Shown here one piece after another: positions 17,967 through 26,824 of a stretch of DNA of 64,000 nt. The notes under the pieces are model-generated. The model was not told the origin of the DNA. It made no database searches and saw nothing but the letters and a program-made list of their open reading frames with translations. How positions within the stretch are numbered: the first letter of the stretch is position 1; the number at the start of each line of letters is the position of its first letter. The position numbers were made by a program, and so were the translations under genes. Origin of the DNA: an uncultured bacterium (GTDB lineage: Bacteria > Oederibacteriota > PGYV01 > Palsa-1178); assembly GCA_937889595.1 (NCBI GenBank), contig CALAOR010000090.1:86603-150602 (forward strand), in the 5' to 3' direction.

Positions 17967-18635
17967 ATGAAGAAAATAGCGGTAATTCTCTCGGCAGTCA
18001 TCATTTCACTGGTTTTATTATCTTGCGGCTCGGGCACAAAAGGTACTACAGGGCCGTCAGGCCCGACAGGGCCGGCGTCTATAATGTTCAGGCAGGGAAG
18101 TCTGCCAACCAGTACTTTTGCCGGTGCTTATGATACTTTTCTGTACGCGTACAGCTCGTCAACAAATTACGGGACGGCAGCGTCCGGTTATGCAGGCGAC
18201 GCTGGCGGGGCAGAACACATGGCAATACAGTATGTAATAAACGGCGGATATCTGCCTTCGACGGCAATAGTTTCATCCGCGTATCTGACCATGTATTGCA
18301 GTTCGGCAGGTACTCCGGGCAATGTCATAGCTTATTCCCTCAATGAACCATGGCTCGAGGGAAGCGATACATGGAACTCCCTGTCGGTAGCGGGAGGCTC
18401 GCTGTCAGCGTCACCCATAAGCGCCGCAGTTAATGTAACGGCGCCCGGATATTATGATTTCAAACTTGATAACAGCATAGTGCAGGGATGGCTTAACGGC
18501 ACAGGTTCAAGTTACGGCGTTGTATTGAGGTCGCAGACCGAGAGCGGTTCCCAGCCGGATGTCGTTTTTCAAACAAAGGAAAGCGCTACAGTTTTATACA
18601 GGCCCATGCTCACGATTTATTATAATCTCCCGTAA
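17967..18635 (+). CDS. Lipoprotein with collagen-like stretch and DNRLRE/CBM96-type domain
   Basis: A 222-residue lipoprotein: signal peptide with lipobox VLLSC-GSG. A short collagen-like run (GTTGPSGPTGP) follows, then a beta-sandwich of the DNRLRE type: AYDTFLYAYSSSTNYGTA near the start (the D-x-x-L-x(n)-NYG motif), AYLTMYCSSA, NEPWLEGSDTWNS, the VQGWLNGTGSSYGVVLRS block and a final strand RPMLTIYYN. Such domains bind polysaccharide or serve as adhesive modules on surface proteins. It is a single gene between a promoter at 17900 and the strong terminator at 18664. Confidence 0.7.
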   Translation: MKKIAVILSAVIISLVLLSCGSGTKGTTGPSGPTGPASIMFRQGSLPTSTFAGAYDTFLYAYSSSTNYGTAASGYAGDAGGAEHMAIQYVINGGYLPSTAIVSSAYLTMYCSSAGTPGNVIAYSLNEPWLEGSDTWNSLSVAGGSLSASPISAAVNVTAPGYYDFKLDNSIVQGWLNGTGSSYGVVLRSQTESGSQPDVVFQTKESATVLYRPMLTIYYNLP

Positions 18636-18663
18636 ATAGAATATTTTATTTATCTTGTTTTAT

Positions 18664-18692
18664 AAGACGCCCTTTTAGGGCGTCTTTTTTTT
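18664..18692 (+). terminator. Rho-independent terminator
   Basis: AAGACGCCC (18664-18672), loop TTTTA, GGGCGTCTT (18678-18686), followed by T's to 18692. A 9-bp perfect stem with T-tract, 29 bases after the lipoprotein stop. The best terminator in the window. Confidence 0.93.
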
Positions 18693-18731
18693 GCGCGGAG
18701 AGGGAACCCTTCCCTGCGGGAAAGGTTTATT

Positions 18732-18759
18732 TTTACATTTGCCGTTTGTGTGTTATAAT
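18732..18759 (+). promoter_or_regulatory. Sigma-70 promoter of the lipoprotein gene at 18788
   Basis: TTTACA (18732-18737), 16-bp spacer, TATAAT (18754-18759). The transcript would start about 20 bases before the ribosome site AAGGAGG. Confidence 0.6.
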
Positions 18760-18787
18760 AATGATATAAAATTTCAAGGAGGAACAT

Positions 18788-19501
18788 ATGAAAATTAAAA
18801 ATTTATCCGTTCTGTTTATTGCTTTGACCCTCGTTGTTTTTACCGCGTCGGGCTGCGTGAGGGCATATCACGTCCAGATCGATTCCATAAGCGACCGCAC
18901 GGTCCAGCTTAACAAGATCTACCAGATCGTGCCGGGAAATAAGGATACAAACGTGAACGACCTTCAGTTCAAAGAGTTCGCGGGCCTGCTTGTAAACGCC
19001 ATGTCATTGCAGGGCTATAAACTGGCCAATGATTCACAGGCGGCGGAAATAGAGGTTTATCTTTCATATGGCGTCGGGGAACCTGAAACCCACACATATT
19101 CATATACCACACCTGTATGGGGCCAGACCGGTGTGAATACCTATACACAGACAAGCGTGCTCAGGAGCCCGGATCATACAGGCTCAACGCAGTATACCAC
19201 GACATATGAGCAACCGCAGTACGGCGTTACAGGTTTTACAAATCAGACCGCGGAATACACGGCATATAAAAAATTTATCATACTTGACGCTTTTGACATA
19301 AAGAACGGCAGGCAGGGGGCAAATTTAAATGAGATATGGAAAACCTCGATAACCGGGACAGGCAAATCAAAGGACCTAAGAAAGGTATTTCCGGCATTTT
19401 TAGCGGCCGCGTCAACATACATAGGGGTAAATACCGGGTCTGAAATTACAGTTAACATTGAGGCTGATTCGGTCCTGATAAAGCAGATCGCGGGTAATTA
19501 A
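18788..19501 (+). CDS. DUF4136-like lipoprotein
   Basis: A 237-residue lipoprotein with lipobox TASGC-VRAYHVQIDSISD. After the Cys an N-terminal strand, a helix region (FKEFAGLLVNAMSLQGYKLAND) and AAEIEVYLSYGVGEP follow, which is the usual DUF4136 order. A Tyr/Thr/Gln-rich insert (about residues 100-155) is followed by FIILDAFDIKNG...EIWKTSITGTGKSKDLRKVFP, matching the conserved W-x-x-x-x-x-G-x-S-x-D-L block. It sits in the periplasmic face of a membrane. Function is unknown. It is transcribed alone. Confidence 0.6.
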   Translation: MKIKNLSVLFIALTLVVFTASGCVRAYHVQIDSISDRTVQLNKIYQIVPGNKDTNVNDLQFKEFAGLLVNAMSLQGYKLANDSQAAEIEVYLSYGVGEPETHTYSYTTPVWGQTGVNTYTQTSVLRSPDHTGSTQYTTTYEQPQYGVTGFTNQTAEYTAYKKFIILDAFDIKNGRQGANLNEIWKTSITGTGKSKDLRKVFPAFLAAASTYIGVNTGSEITVNIEADSVLIKQIAGN

Positions 19502-19597
19502 AGGCGTAATCACAAATTCCGCTCAAAACGGGAATTTGTAGGCGCGGCCTTTAGGAATTTTATTAGTAGCATGGCTCATGTCCCAAATGTCGCGTAG

Positions 19598-19618
19598 GGG
19601 CGGCACACTGTGCCGCCC
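19598..19618. repeat. Perfect 10-bp-arm palindrome, GGGCGGCACA type
   Basis: GGGCGGCACA, one centre base, TGTGCCGCCC. The flank GCGTAG before it resembles the CGTAGAG flank of the REP palindromes. The surrounding gap (19502-19822) also has a 9-bp stem ACAAATTCC/GGAATTTGT (19512-19539, no T-tract) just after the lipoprotein stop, and the msbA promoter. Confidence 0.6.
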
Positions 19619-19722
19619 GCTGTTGGCTTTAAGAAACGGTTTTGAAGGATCTTGTTGCATGGGATTAAAATATATATTTTAAACTGGCATATTCTCAGTT
19701 CCCGCAATAACCACGTTTTACC

Positions 19723-19751
19723 TTGACCTCCCCCATAAAATCGTCTAAAAT
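19723..19751 (+). promoter_or_regulatory. Sigma-70 promoter of the LPS flippase operon
   Basis: TTGACC (19723-19728), 17-bp spacer, TAAAAT (19746-19751). The predicted start is about 65 bases upstream of the flippase gene at 19823, which has AAAGGAG at 19812. Confidence 0.65.
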
Positions 19752-19822
19752 ATCATATTCCTTATAGTTTCACCGGAATTAAATCCTGAAAATGCGGTTT
19801 ATACCCAATTTAAAGGAGAAAA

Positions 19823-21589
19823 ATGAATACTTACAAAAGGCTTCTGGTTTACATGAAACCCTATATGGACAGGATCATAATAGCAATGATTTTTATGATT
19901 TTTACATCCGGTTTAACTGCGGCTTCCATGTATATCATCAAGCCTGTCATAGACAAGATACTGGCAAACCCGGACAAGACCGAGGCCATGAAGTGGATCA
20001 GCATACTCCCGCTCGCTATTATTATAATCTTTGTATTTAAGGGCGTATGCGGTTACATACAGAACTATCTCATCAACTACGTTGGAAGCAAGATAATCCT
20101 GAACATGAGGAAACAGCTTTATGACCACATAACCGGCCTTTCCATGAACTTTTTTAACAACCAGAAGATCGGTGTGCTTATATCCAGGATAACCAATGAC
20201 GTCCAGATGGTGCAGGGCGCGCTTGCCAATTTACTTGGCAACCTGGTCGGGAGCGTTTTGACCATTGCCGGATTGGTCGGGCTCCTTTTCTTTTTAAGCT
20301 GGAAATTTGCCCTGATAACCATGGTCGTTTTTCCACTGGCTGTGCTGCCCATTTCCAAATTCAGCAAAAAGATAAAATCAGCGGCCGGCAATGTTCAGAT
20401 GAAGATGGGGGACATGACTTCGATCTTAAACGAAACATTCAACGGCATACGCATAGTAAAGGCTTTTGGCATGGAAAACTATGAACGCAGAAAATTCAGC
20501 TCCGAGCTTTCCGGCCTTTTTGACCATACCATGAGGGGCACGAGGGCCTATATCATGTCTTCGCCGGTAATGGAATCCATCGGGTCGATAGGCATAGCTG
20601 TACTGGTCTGGGTTGCGGGTACCGCCGTTATCAAAGGCGAGCTTACGGCCGGAACGTTCTTTTCTTTCATCGGCGGGCTTATTGCGCTTTACCCGCAGAT
20701 AAAAAAATTAAACGACATCAACAACGTCGTACAACAGGCGCTGGCGGCCGCTGAAAGGGTATTTTCAATCATTGACACAAAACCGGAAATAATCGAGCCG
20801 GAAAACCCGAAAGAGGTAAATGAATTCGCAGCGTCGGTCGAGTTCAAGAACATAAGTTTTAATTATATTGAAGACCAGGATGTGTTAAGGGATGTGAGTT
20901 TTAAGATAAACAAAGGCGAGATATTCGCCGTTGTAGGGCCGTCAGGCGCGGGAAAGAGCACTCTCGCGGACCTCCTTGCCAGGTTTTATGATGTAAAAAA
21001 AGGTTTGATAACCATAGACGGCACAGACATAAAGGACATAAAGATCGCGTCCCTCCGCAATCTAATAGGCATAGTGACGCAGGAAACCATACTTTTCAAT
21101 GACACCATAAAAAATAATATATCATACGGACAGGAAAGCAATGACATGGCAAAAGTCGAGATGGCCGCGCGCGCGGCAAACGCCGCGGAGTTCATTGAAA
21201 AAATGCCGGACAAATACGACACGCTTATAGGCGACAGGGGGGTAAGGCTCTCGGGCGGCCAGCGGCAGAGGATGGCGATAGCCAGGGCCATACTGAAAAA
21301 CCCGCCCATACTCATACTTGACGAGGCAACCTCATCGCTGGATTCGGAATCCGAGATACTCGTGCAGGAAGCCATAAATAACCTGATGAAGAACAGGACA
21401 ACATTTGTAATAGCCCACAGGCTGTCCACGGTAAGGAACGCCGCGAATATAATAGTCGTGGACAATAAAGGTATAGCTGAAGAAGGGGACCACGAGGCGC
21501 TGATGAAAAAGAACGGCGTGTATACCAAACTTTACAACCTGCAGTTTAAGCTCCATAAGGAAATTAAGGCCGATGAGACATCGCAATAA
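19823..21589 (+). CDS. msbA: MsbA-like lipid A / lipid flippase
   Basis: A 588-residue ABC exporter half that would act as a homodimer. Six membrane helices lead to Walker A GPSGAGKSTLADLL, signature LSGGQRQRMAIARAI, Walker B LILDEATSSLD and H-loop IAHRLST, all intact. MNTYKRLLVYMKPY at the N-terminus and MYIIKPVIDKIL resemble MsbA. The location directly upstream of gmhB and the heptose genes supports flipping of lipid A-core across the inner membrane. Its 3' end overlaps gmhB by 17 bp. Confidence 0.85.
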   Translation: MNTYKRLLVYMKPYMDRIIIAMIFMIFTSGLTAASMYIIKPVIDKILANPDKTEAMKWISILPLAIIIIFVFKGVCGYIQNYLINYVGSKIILNMRKQLYDHITGLSMNFFNNQKIGVLISRITNDVQMVQGALANLLGNLVGSVLTIAGLVGLLFFLSWKFALITMVVFPLAVLPISKFSKKIKSAAGNVQMKMGDMTSILNETFNGIRIVKAFGMENYERRKFSSELSGLFDHTMRGTRAYIMSSPVMESIGSIGIAVLVWVAGTAVIKGELTAGTFFSFIGGLIALYPQIKKLNDINNVVQQALAAAERVFSIIDTKPEIIEPENPKEVNEFAASVEFKNISFNYIEDQDVLRDVSFKINKGEIFAVVGPSGAGKSTLADLLARFYDVKKGLITIDGTDIKDIKIASLRNLIGIVTQETILFNDTIKNNISYGQESNDMAKVEMAARAANAAEFIEKMPDKYDTLIGDRGVRLSGGQRQRMAIARAILKNPPILILDEATSSLDSESEILVQEAINNLMKNRTTFVIAHRLSTVRNAANIIVVDNKGIAEEGDHEALMKKNGVYTKLYNLQFKLHKEIKADETSQ

Positions 21590-22145
21590 AGCCGCGTTCA
21601 TAGACCGCGACGGCAACCTCATACATGAAGTGGGGTATATAAGTTCTCTTAAAAAGGTTAAGTTTTATTCCAGGTCCATAGAAGCCTTAAAGCTGCTTAA
21701 AGATAACGGTTATAAAGTAATAGTGGTCACAAACCAGTCAGGCGTTGCGAGGGGATACATCACCGAAGCTTTTGTTGAAAGCGTCCACAAATACATAGAC
21801 GGGCTGCTGAAAAAATACGGGTTAAAAATAGACGCTTACTATTACTGCCCGCATCATGCGAAAAAAGCGGTTATAAAGAAATACCTTATTGACTGCGATT
21901 GCAGGAAGCCCAAGATCGGCATGATAAAAGCGGCGCAGAAAAAGTTCGGCATAGAACTTAAAGAAAGTTTCATGATAGGCGACAAACTCACGGACGTCCA
22001 TATGGGAAAAAATGCGAAAATGAGGACCGCGTTGGTGATGACGGGGTACGGCAAAAAGGAAAAGTTGTTAATAAAGGAAGCATACGACAAACCGGATGTG
22101 CTTGCGAAGGATTTTTATCAGGCAGTTAAGTTGTTAATAAAATAA
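21573..22145 (+). CDS. gmhB: D-glycero-D-manno-heptose 1,7-bisphosphate 7-phosphatase (HAD family)
   Basis: A 190-residue HAD phosphatase. The nucleophile motif is FIDRDGNLI, motif II is VVTNQSGVARG, and motif III is MIGDKLTDVHMGKNA. A zinc loop is visible in YYCPHHAKKAVIKKYLIDCDCRKP-like segment with its C-x-H and C-x-C pairs, specific to GmhB. It removes the 7-phosphate in the ADP-heptose route to LPS core. It overlaps msbA and is followed by a palindrome-rich gap before the first hldA. Confidence 0.92.
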   Translation: MRHRNKAAFIDRDGNLIHEVGYISSLKKVKFYSRSIEALKLLKDNGYKVIVVTNQSGVARGYITEAFVESVHKYIDGLLKKYGLKIDAYYYCPHHAKKAVIKKYLIDCDCRKPKIGMIKAAQKKFGIELKESFMIGDKLTDVHMGKNAKMRTALVMTGYGKKEKLLIKEAYDKPDVLAKDFYQAVKLLIK

Positions 22146-22154
22146 AAAGGTTTT

Positions 22155-22182
22155 GTAGAGAGGGGGCTTGCCCCCTCTCACA
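22155..22182. repeat. REP-like palindrome (GTAGAGAGGGGGC type)
   Basis: GTAGAGAGGGGGCTTGCCCC then CTCTC, a perfect GAGAGGGGGC/GCCCCCTCTC type hairpin 10 bp after gmhB. The rest of the gap to 22385 has further imperfect palindromes, including CGCGGGCC (22314-22321) with GGCCCGCG (22333-22340), flanked by GACTACAC and TGTAGTCGC. The cluster lies inside the LPS gene set. Confidence 0.6.
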
Positions 22183-22385
22183 GCGGGCTTTAATTGCGGT
22201 TTTATGTAGTCGCACCCTCTACGTCCCACCGGGGTGCGCCTGCGGGAAAGCAAGCAAAGCATAAACAGTTCTGTGAACAGTCTAATACGTGAGGATTATT
22301 ATCCGTATCTAGGCGCGGGCCGGTGGAACGCAGGCCCGCGACTACACGAGCGGTTTTGTGTAGTAAATATTTTTAAGGAGATGTT

Positions 22386-23375
22386 ATGAACAAATACGCG
22401 GCAATAATTGAAAAATTCAAGGGCAAAAAAATCCTTGTTTTGGGCGACTTCATCCTCGACGAATACTTATACGGCGAAACAGAACGCATTTCGCGTGAAG
22501 CTCCTGTGCTTATTTTGAAATACAACAAATCCACCTACCTCGCGGGCGGCGGCGCAAACCCCGTCATGAATATTGCCGACCTCGGCGCTTTGGCGGTTCC
22601 GGTTTCGATCGTTGGAACCGATGAATATTCCGAAATATTATTAAGGATGATGGAAGAAAAAGGCGTTGACCCGTCGTTTATAGTACGGACAGGCAGCTAC
22701 AGCGTGCCCGTTAAAACCAGGGTCATGGCCGGTTCGGTCCATACCGTAAAGCAGCAGATAGTCAGGATAGACAGGTATAATGAAGGCGTGCTGGATAAGA
22801 ATACCGAGGCTATGCTTATCGAAAACATCAAAAGGGCCGCAGAAAATATTGAAGTCATACTTGTTTCTGATTACGGCAGCGGCATGATAACCGACGGCGT
22901 TATAAAAGCCATAAACGCCCTGGCTAAAAAGGGTAAGAAGGTGGTTGTCGATTCCCGTTACGGCCTTAAAAAGTTCAAATACGTCGCCACGGCAACGCCG
23001 AACGAGACAGAGGCGGGCCCCGCGGTTGATTATGAAAAGTATGAGGAAAAGGATGTGGAGTATATAGTGAAACAGCTTGGCAAAATGATGAAGGCAAAAG
23101 GCATGATAGTGACCCGCGGAAGCCGCGGCATGATAGTGTTTGAAAATAAAAAACTTGTCAAGGTCGCGCCGTTCGGAAGCGACGAGATAGTCGATGTTTC
23201 AGGCGCGGGCGATACCGTATCATCCATTATTTCCATAGCCTTAGCCTGCGGCGCGAAACTCTCCGACGCGGCTTACCTGGCCAATATCGGCGGAGGGCTT
23301 GTGGTAATGAAACGCGGGGTGGCTACAGTCACGGTAAATGAACTCAAAGGAGCGCTTAAAAATGTCAAAGCTTAA
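22386..23375 (+). CDS. hldA: PfkB-type heptose kinase, HldE domain I (copy 1)
   Basis: A 329-residue sugar kinase of the RfaE/HldE domain I type: KILVLGDFILDEYLYGE at the start, LILVSDYGSGM-like EVILVSDYGSGM, TPNETEA, and the catalytic Asp in DVSGAGDTVSS. The substrate loop here is AGGGANPVMNIADLGA instead of the usual GGAANV, and it is not the same as copy 2 at 26825, which has GGAANVILN. It should phosphorylate a heptose-7-phosphate at O1, but the altered loop makes another sugar phosphate possible. It overlaps the nucleotidyltransferase gene by 14 bp. Confidence 0.82.
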   Translation: MNKYAAIIEKFKGKKILVLGDFILDEYLYGETERISREAPVLILKYNKSTYLAGGGANPVMNIADLGALAVPVSIVGTDEYSEILLRMMEEKGVDPSFIVRTGSYSVPVKTRVMAGSVHTVKQQIVRIDRYNEGVLDKNTEAMLIENIKRAAENIEVILVSDYGSGMITDGVIKAINALAKKGKKVVVDSRYGLKKFKYVATATPNETEAGPAVDYEKYEEKDVEYIVKQLGKMMKAKGMIVTRGSRGMIVFENKKLVKVAPFGSDEIVDVSGAGDTVSSIISIALACGAKLSDAAYLANIGGGLVVMKRGVATVTVNELKGALKNVKA

Positions 23376-23841
23376 AAAAAGGGAAGAACTCGCTAAAATA
23401 GTGGCAAAGCTGAAAAAACAGGGAAAGAAAGTATCGTTTGCCAACGGTTGTTTTGATATAATTCATGTGGGCCATGTGAGGTTTTTGAAAGCGGCCAGGG
23501 AAAAGGGCGATGTGCTCGTGCTCGGCTTAAACTCGGATGCGTCCGTCAGGAAACTCAAAGGTGAAGGCCGCCCGCTTGTGAACCAGCGCGAGAGGGCGGA
23601 GATAATGTCAGCCTTTGAATTTGTGGATTACATAGTGATATTCAACGAACTGACCGTTGATAAAACACTGCAAATTCTTTTACCGACATATCACTGCAAG
23701 GGGACGGATTATACTGCGGATACTGTGCCGGAGAGGGAGATGGCGAAGAAGTTCGGGATAAAGATCGCCATAGTGGGGGATCCGAAGGATCATTCCACCA
23801 AAGACATTATAAGGACGATATTGGAAAAACACAAAAAGTAA
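23362..23841 (+). CDS. hldC: HldE domain II-type nucleotidyltransferase (copy 1)
   Basis: A 159-residue nucleotidyltransferase. ATG at 23362 is preferred over 23338 because AAAGGAG lies at 23346. The fold marks are FANGCFDIIHVGHVRFL with H-x-G-H, and LNSDASVRKLKGEGRP. The C-terminal half differs from HldE: HCKGTDYTADTVPEREMA-like segment and GDPKDHSTKDII in place of KGGD...STTNII. It would nucleotidylate the product of the kinase encoded just upstream. The nucleotide (ATP, CTP or GTP) cannot be told. Confidence 0.82.
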   Translation: MSKLKKREELAKIVAKLKKQGKKVSFANGCFDIIHVGHVRFLKAAREKGDVLVLGLNSDASVRKLKGEGRPLVNQRERAEIMSAFEFVDYIVIFNELTVDKTLQILLPTYHCKGTDYTADTVPEREMAKKFGIKIAIVGDPKDHSTKDIIRTILEKHKK

Positions 23842-23842
23842 T

Positions 23843-23868
23843 GCCGGGTGCAGAATGCCGGATAAAAA
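23843..23868. repeat. Degenerate short array, ATGCCGG type
   Basis: ATGCCGGGTGCAGAATGCCGG directly after the hldC stop resembles the right arm of the array at 8176, although 7-bp spacing is only partly kept. Confidence 0.35.
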
Positions 23869-23894
23869 AGACAGTTTGAACTGTAAAGGGGTTT

Positions 23895-24875
23895 ATGAAT
23901 AAAATATTGATTTCAAGGACAGACGGCGTAGGGGATCTGTTGCTTACAACCCCGCTTATACATGAGGTGAAAGCGAAATACCCGGAAGCAAAATTAACCG
24001 TGCTGGTTTCCAAATACGCCGGAGAGCTTCTTTTAAACAATCCGGATGTTGACGGCGTCATAGCCTATGATAAAAATGATCCCAAGTCGCTCCTGTCAAA
24101 ATTAAGATCAGAAAAATTCGACGCCGTGATCGCAGCCTATCCGCGGCCCGGGCTTGCGTGGCATTTTTTCATGGCAGGGATACCGCAAAGATACGGGACG
24201 GCCTCTAGATGGTATTCCATATTTTATAACAAGCCGGTTTGGATGAGCAGGAAAAAATCCGAGAAAAGCGAAGCTGACTATAACATAATGTCCGCAGGCA
24301 GGCTGCTTGACGGGGCGCGGGCAATTAAAGAATACTATTATATCACTGAAGAGGAAAAACAAAAGGGCCTGGAATATTTGCGGTTAAAAGGTTTAAGCCC
24401 TGGTTTTATCATAATCCATCCCGGAAGCAGGGGTTCTGCGTGGAATTTAAGCGAAGCAGCCTATGCCAAACTTACCAATGAACTGCTGAATAATGGTTAT
24501 ACCGTGTTGTTGACAGGCGGTAGCCCTGAGAAGTGCATGCTGTTCAGGATCAAAGATTACGCCGTGCAGGTCGGAAAACCTGTCATTATGGAAGAGGAAC
24601 TTTCTTTGAGGGAATTCGCGGGCGTCATATCACACGCGGCTGTTTTGATCAGCGGTTCCACCGGGCCCATGCACATTGCGGCGGCGCTTGGCGTTAAGAC
24701 CCTCAGCTTTTTTCCGCCGGATATTGCCGCGGCGATGAAACCGAAGCGGTGGGCGCCGCTCGGGAACAAACAGGCCATAATACAACCGGACTCAAAATTG
24801 CCGAAAGTCCGGGCAATGGATTCAATCGGTACGGAACTGATATTATCAAAACTAAAGGAACTCATGGCAAAATGA
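23895..24875 (+). CDS. Glycosyltransferase family 9 (heptosyltransferase-like)
   Basis: A 326-residue GT-B enzyme. The start ISRTDGVGDLLLTTPLIHEVKAKYP is the GT9 opening (R-x-D-x-x-G-D). The nucleotide-sugar side is at IIIHPGSRGSAWNLS and ISGSTGPMHIAAALGVKTLSFFPP, the usual GP-x-H-x-A segment. It should transfer heptose from ADP-heptose to the inner core at the cytoplasmic membrane. It stands between the two heptose kinase/nucleotidyltransferase sets and overlaps the next gene's start by 4 bp. Confidence 0.88.
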   Translation: MNKILISRTDGVGDLLLTTPLIHEVKAKYPEAKLTVLVSKYAGELLLNNPDVDGVIAYDKNDPKSLLSKLRSEKFDAVIAAYPRPGLAWHFFMAGIPQRYGTASRWYSIFYNKPVWMSRKKSEKSEADYNIMSAGRLLDGARAIKEYYYITEEEKQKGLEYLRLKGLSPGFIIIHPGSRGSAWNLSEAAYAKLTNELLNNGYTVLLTGGSPEKCMLFRIKDYAVQVGKPVIMEEELSLREFAGVISHAAVLISGSTGPMHIAAALGVKTLSFFPPDIAAAMKPKRWAPLGNKQAIIQPDSKLPKVRAMDSIGTELILSKLKELMAK

Positions 24876-25930
24876 AAAAACAAATCATGCTTTTTGTATT
24901 GGCGGCGCTTATTTTCGTGTCATGCGCGTCTGCCCCGAGAAAGGTATCCGTGCTTGAAGTCACAAAAAGCGAAAAAATAGTCAGGGCCGCGGCGCAGAAG
25001 GAAGTTGAAAATAATCCGCCCGGCGACTTAAATACTTACTATACGGTCAAAAAAGGCGATACTTTATGGAAAATATCAAAGACAGTTTGCGGCAAAGGCT
25101 CTTACTGGGAAAACATTGCCGCTTTAAACGCGCTTAAAGTCAATGCCGTATTAAGGGCGGGGATGAAGCTTAAAACAACCAATGTGTGCGGCCCGGCGGA
25201 AGATAAAGGAAATACAAAAAATGCCGTAAAAAAGGTTTTCACATACAGGGTTACAGAAAACAAGGCATTTGGAGCGGGTGAAAAGCTTACTTTTGGGATT
25301 AAATACTTCGGGGTAACGGCGGGTATTGCCGTCCTTGAAGTCAAGGGAATTGAAAAATATAATGACAGGCAGGTTTACCACATAGACGCGACAGCCAGGA
25401 CGGCCCCGTTTTTTGAAACGTTTTACAGGGTGAAAGACGTCATATCAACCTACATGGATGTCATGGGGCTGTTTTCGTGGAAGTACTCAAAGAAGCTCGA
25501 AGAAGGCGGATACCGCAACACCACGATAATGGAATTTAACCACGAACAGTCATATGCCGTTAAAAAAAACGGGGACAAGTGCGATATAGTGCCGTTTGTG
25601 CAGGATGTACTGTCGGAATTCTATTATTTCAGGAGCATTTATAAAGGCGAAAATGAAGTCAGGATAGACGTGGCGTCGGACGAATGCAAGACATATCAGA
25701 TAGTTGTAAAAAAATTGCGTAATGAGAAAATAACAACCGATGCGGGAGAATTTGACTGTATAGTTGTCCAGCCTTTTTTAAAATATGAGGGTATTTTCAG
25801 GCAAAAAGGCGATGTCTGGCTATGGCTGACAAACGATAAAAACCTGATGCCGGTGCAAATAAAAAGCCAGATAGCGATAGGTACAATAGACGTTATACTG
25901 CAGGAAGCGGTCGTGGTGAAGGCGGAGTAG
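24872..25930 (+). CDS. LysM and DUF3108 domain lipoprotein
   Basis: A 352-residue lipoprotein. ATG at 24872 overlaps the heptosyltransferase stop, and the signal has lipobox IFVSCASAP. A LysM domain (YYTVKKGDTLWKISKTVCGKG...LNALKVNAVLRAGMKL) follows at about residues 55-105. A DUF3108 beta domain fills the rest: GEKLTFGIKYFGVTAGIAVLEV, TAPFFETFYRVKDVISTYMD, YRNTTIMEFNHE, TTDAGEFDCIVVQP and DVWLWLTNDKNLMPV. LysM suggests attachment to peptidoglycan. It may link LPS or outer-membrane assembly to the wall; the function is not known. Confidence 0.85.
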   Translation: MKKQIMLFVLAALIFVSCASAPRKVSVLEVTKSEKIVRAAAQKEVENNPPGDLNTYYTVKKGDTLWKISKTVCGKGSYWENIAALNALKVNAVLRAGMKLKTTNVCGPAEDKGNTKNAVKKVFTYRVTENKAFGAGEKLTFGIKYFGVTAGIAVLEVKGIEKYNDRQVYHIDATARTAPFFETFYRVKDVISTYMDVMGLFSWKYSKKLEEGGYRNTTIMEFNHEQSYAVKKNGDKCDIVPFVQDVLSEFYYFRSIYKGENEVRIDVASDECKTYQIVVKKLRNEKITTDAGEFDCIVVQPFLKYEGIFRQKGDVWLWLTNDKNLMPVQIKSQIAIGTIDVILQEAVVVKAE

Positions 25931-25935
25931 TGCTT

Positions 25936-26169
25936 TGTTTGTTCTAAGTTCTATGTTATCTGTTCTTTGTTCTCTGTTCTCTGTTCTCTGTTCCAAGTTC
26001 TACGTTCTATGTTCTGTAACAAAGAACAGAGAACAAAGAACCGAACAGAGAACAGAGAACAGAAAACAGAGAACAGAGAACAGAGAACAAAGAACAAAGA
26101 ACAAAGAACATAGAACATAGAACAAAGAACAGAGAACAGAGAACAGAGAACAGAGAACAGAGAACAAAC
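25936..26169. repeat. Heptamer array A: GAACAGA/GAACAAA inverted arms
   Basis: Left arm (to about 26020) carries about ten GTTCTNN units; right arm (26020-26169) about twenty GAACARA units, so the arms are complementary with a strict 7-bp period. It fills the gap between the LysM gene and gmhA. Long open frames that cross it are artefacts of the period. Copies at 28285, 55293 and 56681 share the layout. Confidence 0.9.
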
Positions 26170-26188
26170 AAAGCTCTTCGTTTTTCTG

Positions 26189-26218
26189 TTGACTAAACCA
26201 GCCCAAACCTATTATAAT
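26189..26218 (+). promoter_or_regulatory. Sigma-70 promoter of gmhA operon
   Basis: TTGACT (26189-26194), 18-bp spacer, TATAAT (26213-26218), just past heptamer array A. The start is about 20 bases before the gmhA ribosome site GGGAG. Confidence 0.65.
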
Positions 26219-26247
26219 TATATATCCTAAGACAAAAGGGAGCTGTT

Positions 26248-26823
26248 ATGCCGGATTACTTTGAGAAGTCAATTAAGGAAAGCTGCGCTGTAAAGGTGAA
26301 AAGCTACAAGGCAAACAAGTCAAAACTTCAAAAAGCGGTAGACTCCCTATTCACCACCTTCAAAACAGGAAATAAAATCCTCATATTCGGAAACGGCGGT
26401 TCAGCCGCTGACGCTCAGCATATCGCCGCCGAATTCGTTGTGCGTTTAAAACTCGAGCGCAGGGGATATCCCGCGATCGCTTTAACTACGGATTCTTCGG
26501 TACTTACTTCATGCGGAAATGATTACGGGTTCGACAGGGTGTTTGAACGGCAGGTGGAGGCCCTGGGAAGTTTTGGGGATCTGGCTATCGCCATATCCAC
26601 TTCGGGCAACTCCAAAAATGTCGTGCTGGCAATACAGGAAGCCAAAAGAAAGGGCATGCAGGTGATAGGGTTCACCGGCAAAGGCGGGGGAAAGATGGGC
26701 AAACTTTGCGACATACTCGTAGACGTGCAGTCATCCAACACCATGAGGATCCAGGAAACTCACATTACTTATTTCCACGTGATATGCGATCTTGTGGAAA
26801 AAAAGCTTGCGGGGGAAATATAA
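26248..26823 (+). CDS. gmhA: Sedoheptulose 7-phosphate isomerase
   Basis: A 191-residue SIS-domain isomerase. Marks are ILIFGNGGSAADAQHIAAEF, LTTDSSVLTSCGNDYGFDRVF, AISTSGNSKNVVLAIQ and IQETHITYFHVICDLVE with the catalytic His. It makes D-glycero-D-manno-heptose 7-phosphate, the first step of the heptose pathway. Normal family length. It starts its own promoter-led operon with kinase and nucleotidyltransferase copy 2. Confidence 0.95.
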   Translation: MPDYFEKSIKESCAVKVKSYKANKSKLQKAVDSLFTTFKTGNKILIFGNGGSAADAQHIAAEFVVRLKLERRGYPAIALTTDSSVLTSCGNDYGFDRVFERQVEALGSFGDLAIAISTSGNSKNVVLAIQEAKRKGMQVIGFTGKGGGKMGKLCDILVDVQSSNTMRIQETHITYFHVICDLVEKKLAGEI

Positions 26824-26824
26824 T

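Noticed and set aside
22155..22385. A riboswitch in the gmhB-hldA gap
   Set aside because: The structure consists of REP-like palindromes; no known aptamer core is seen.
26000..26206. Long open frames with repeating Leu-Cys-Ser/Phe-Ser-Val residues
   Set aside because: They arise from the 7-bp repeat itself (7 is not a multiple of 3, so all frames look alike); no ribosome site, and the same happens at 28332 and 55134.
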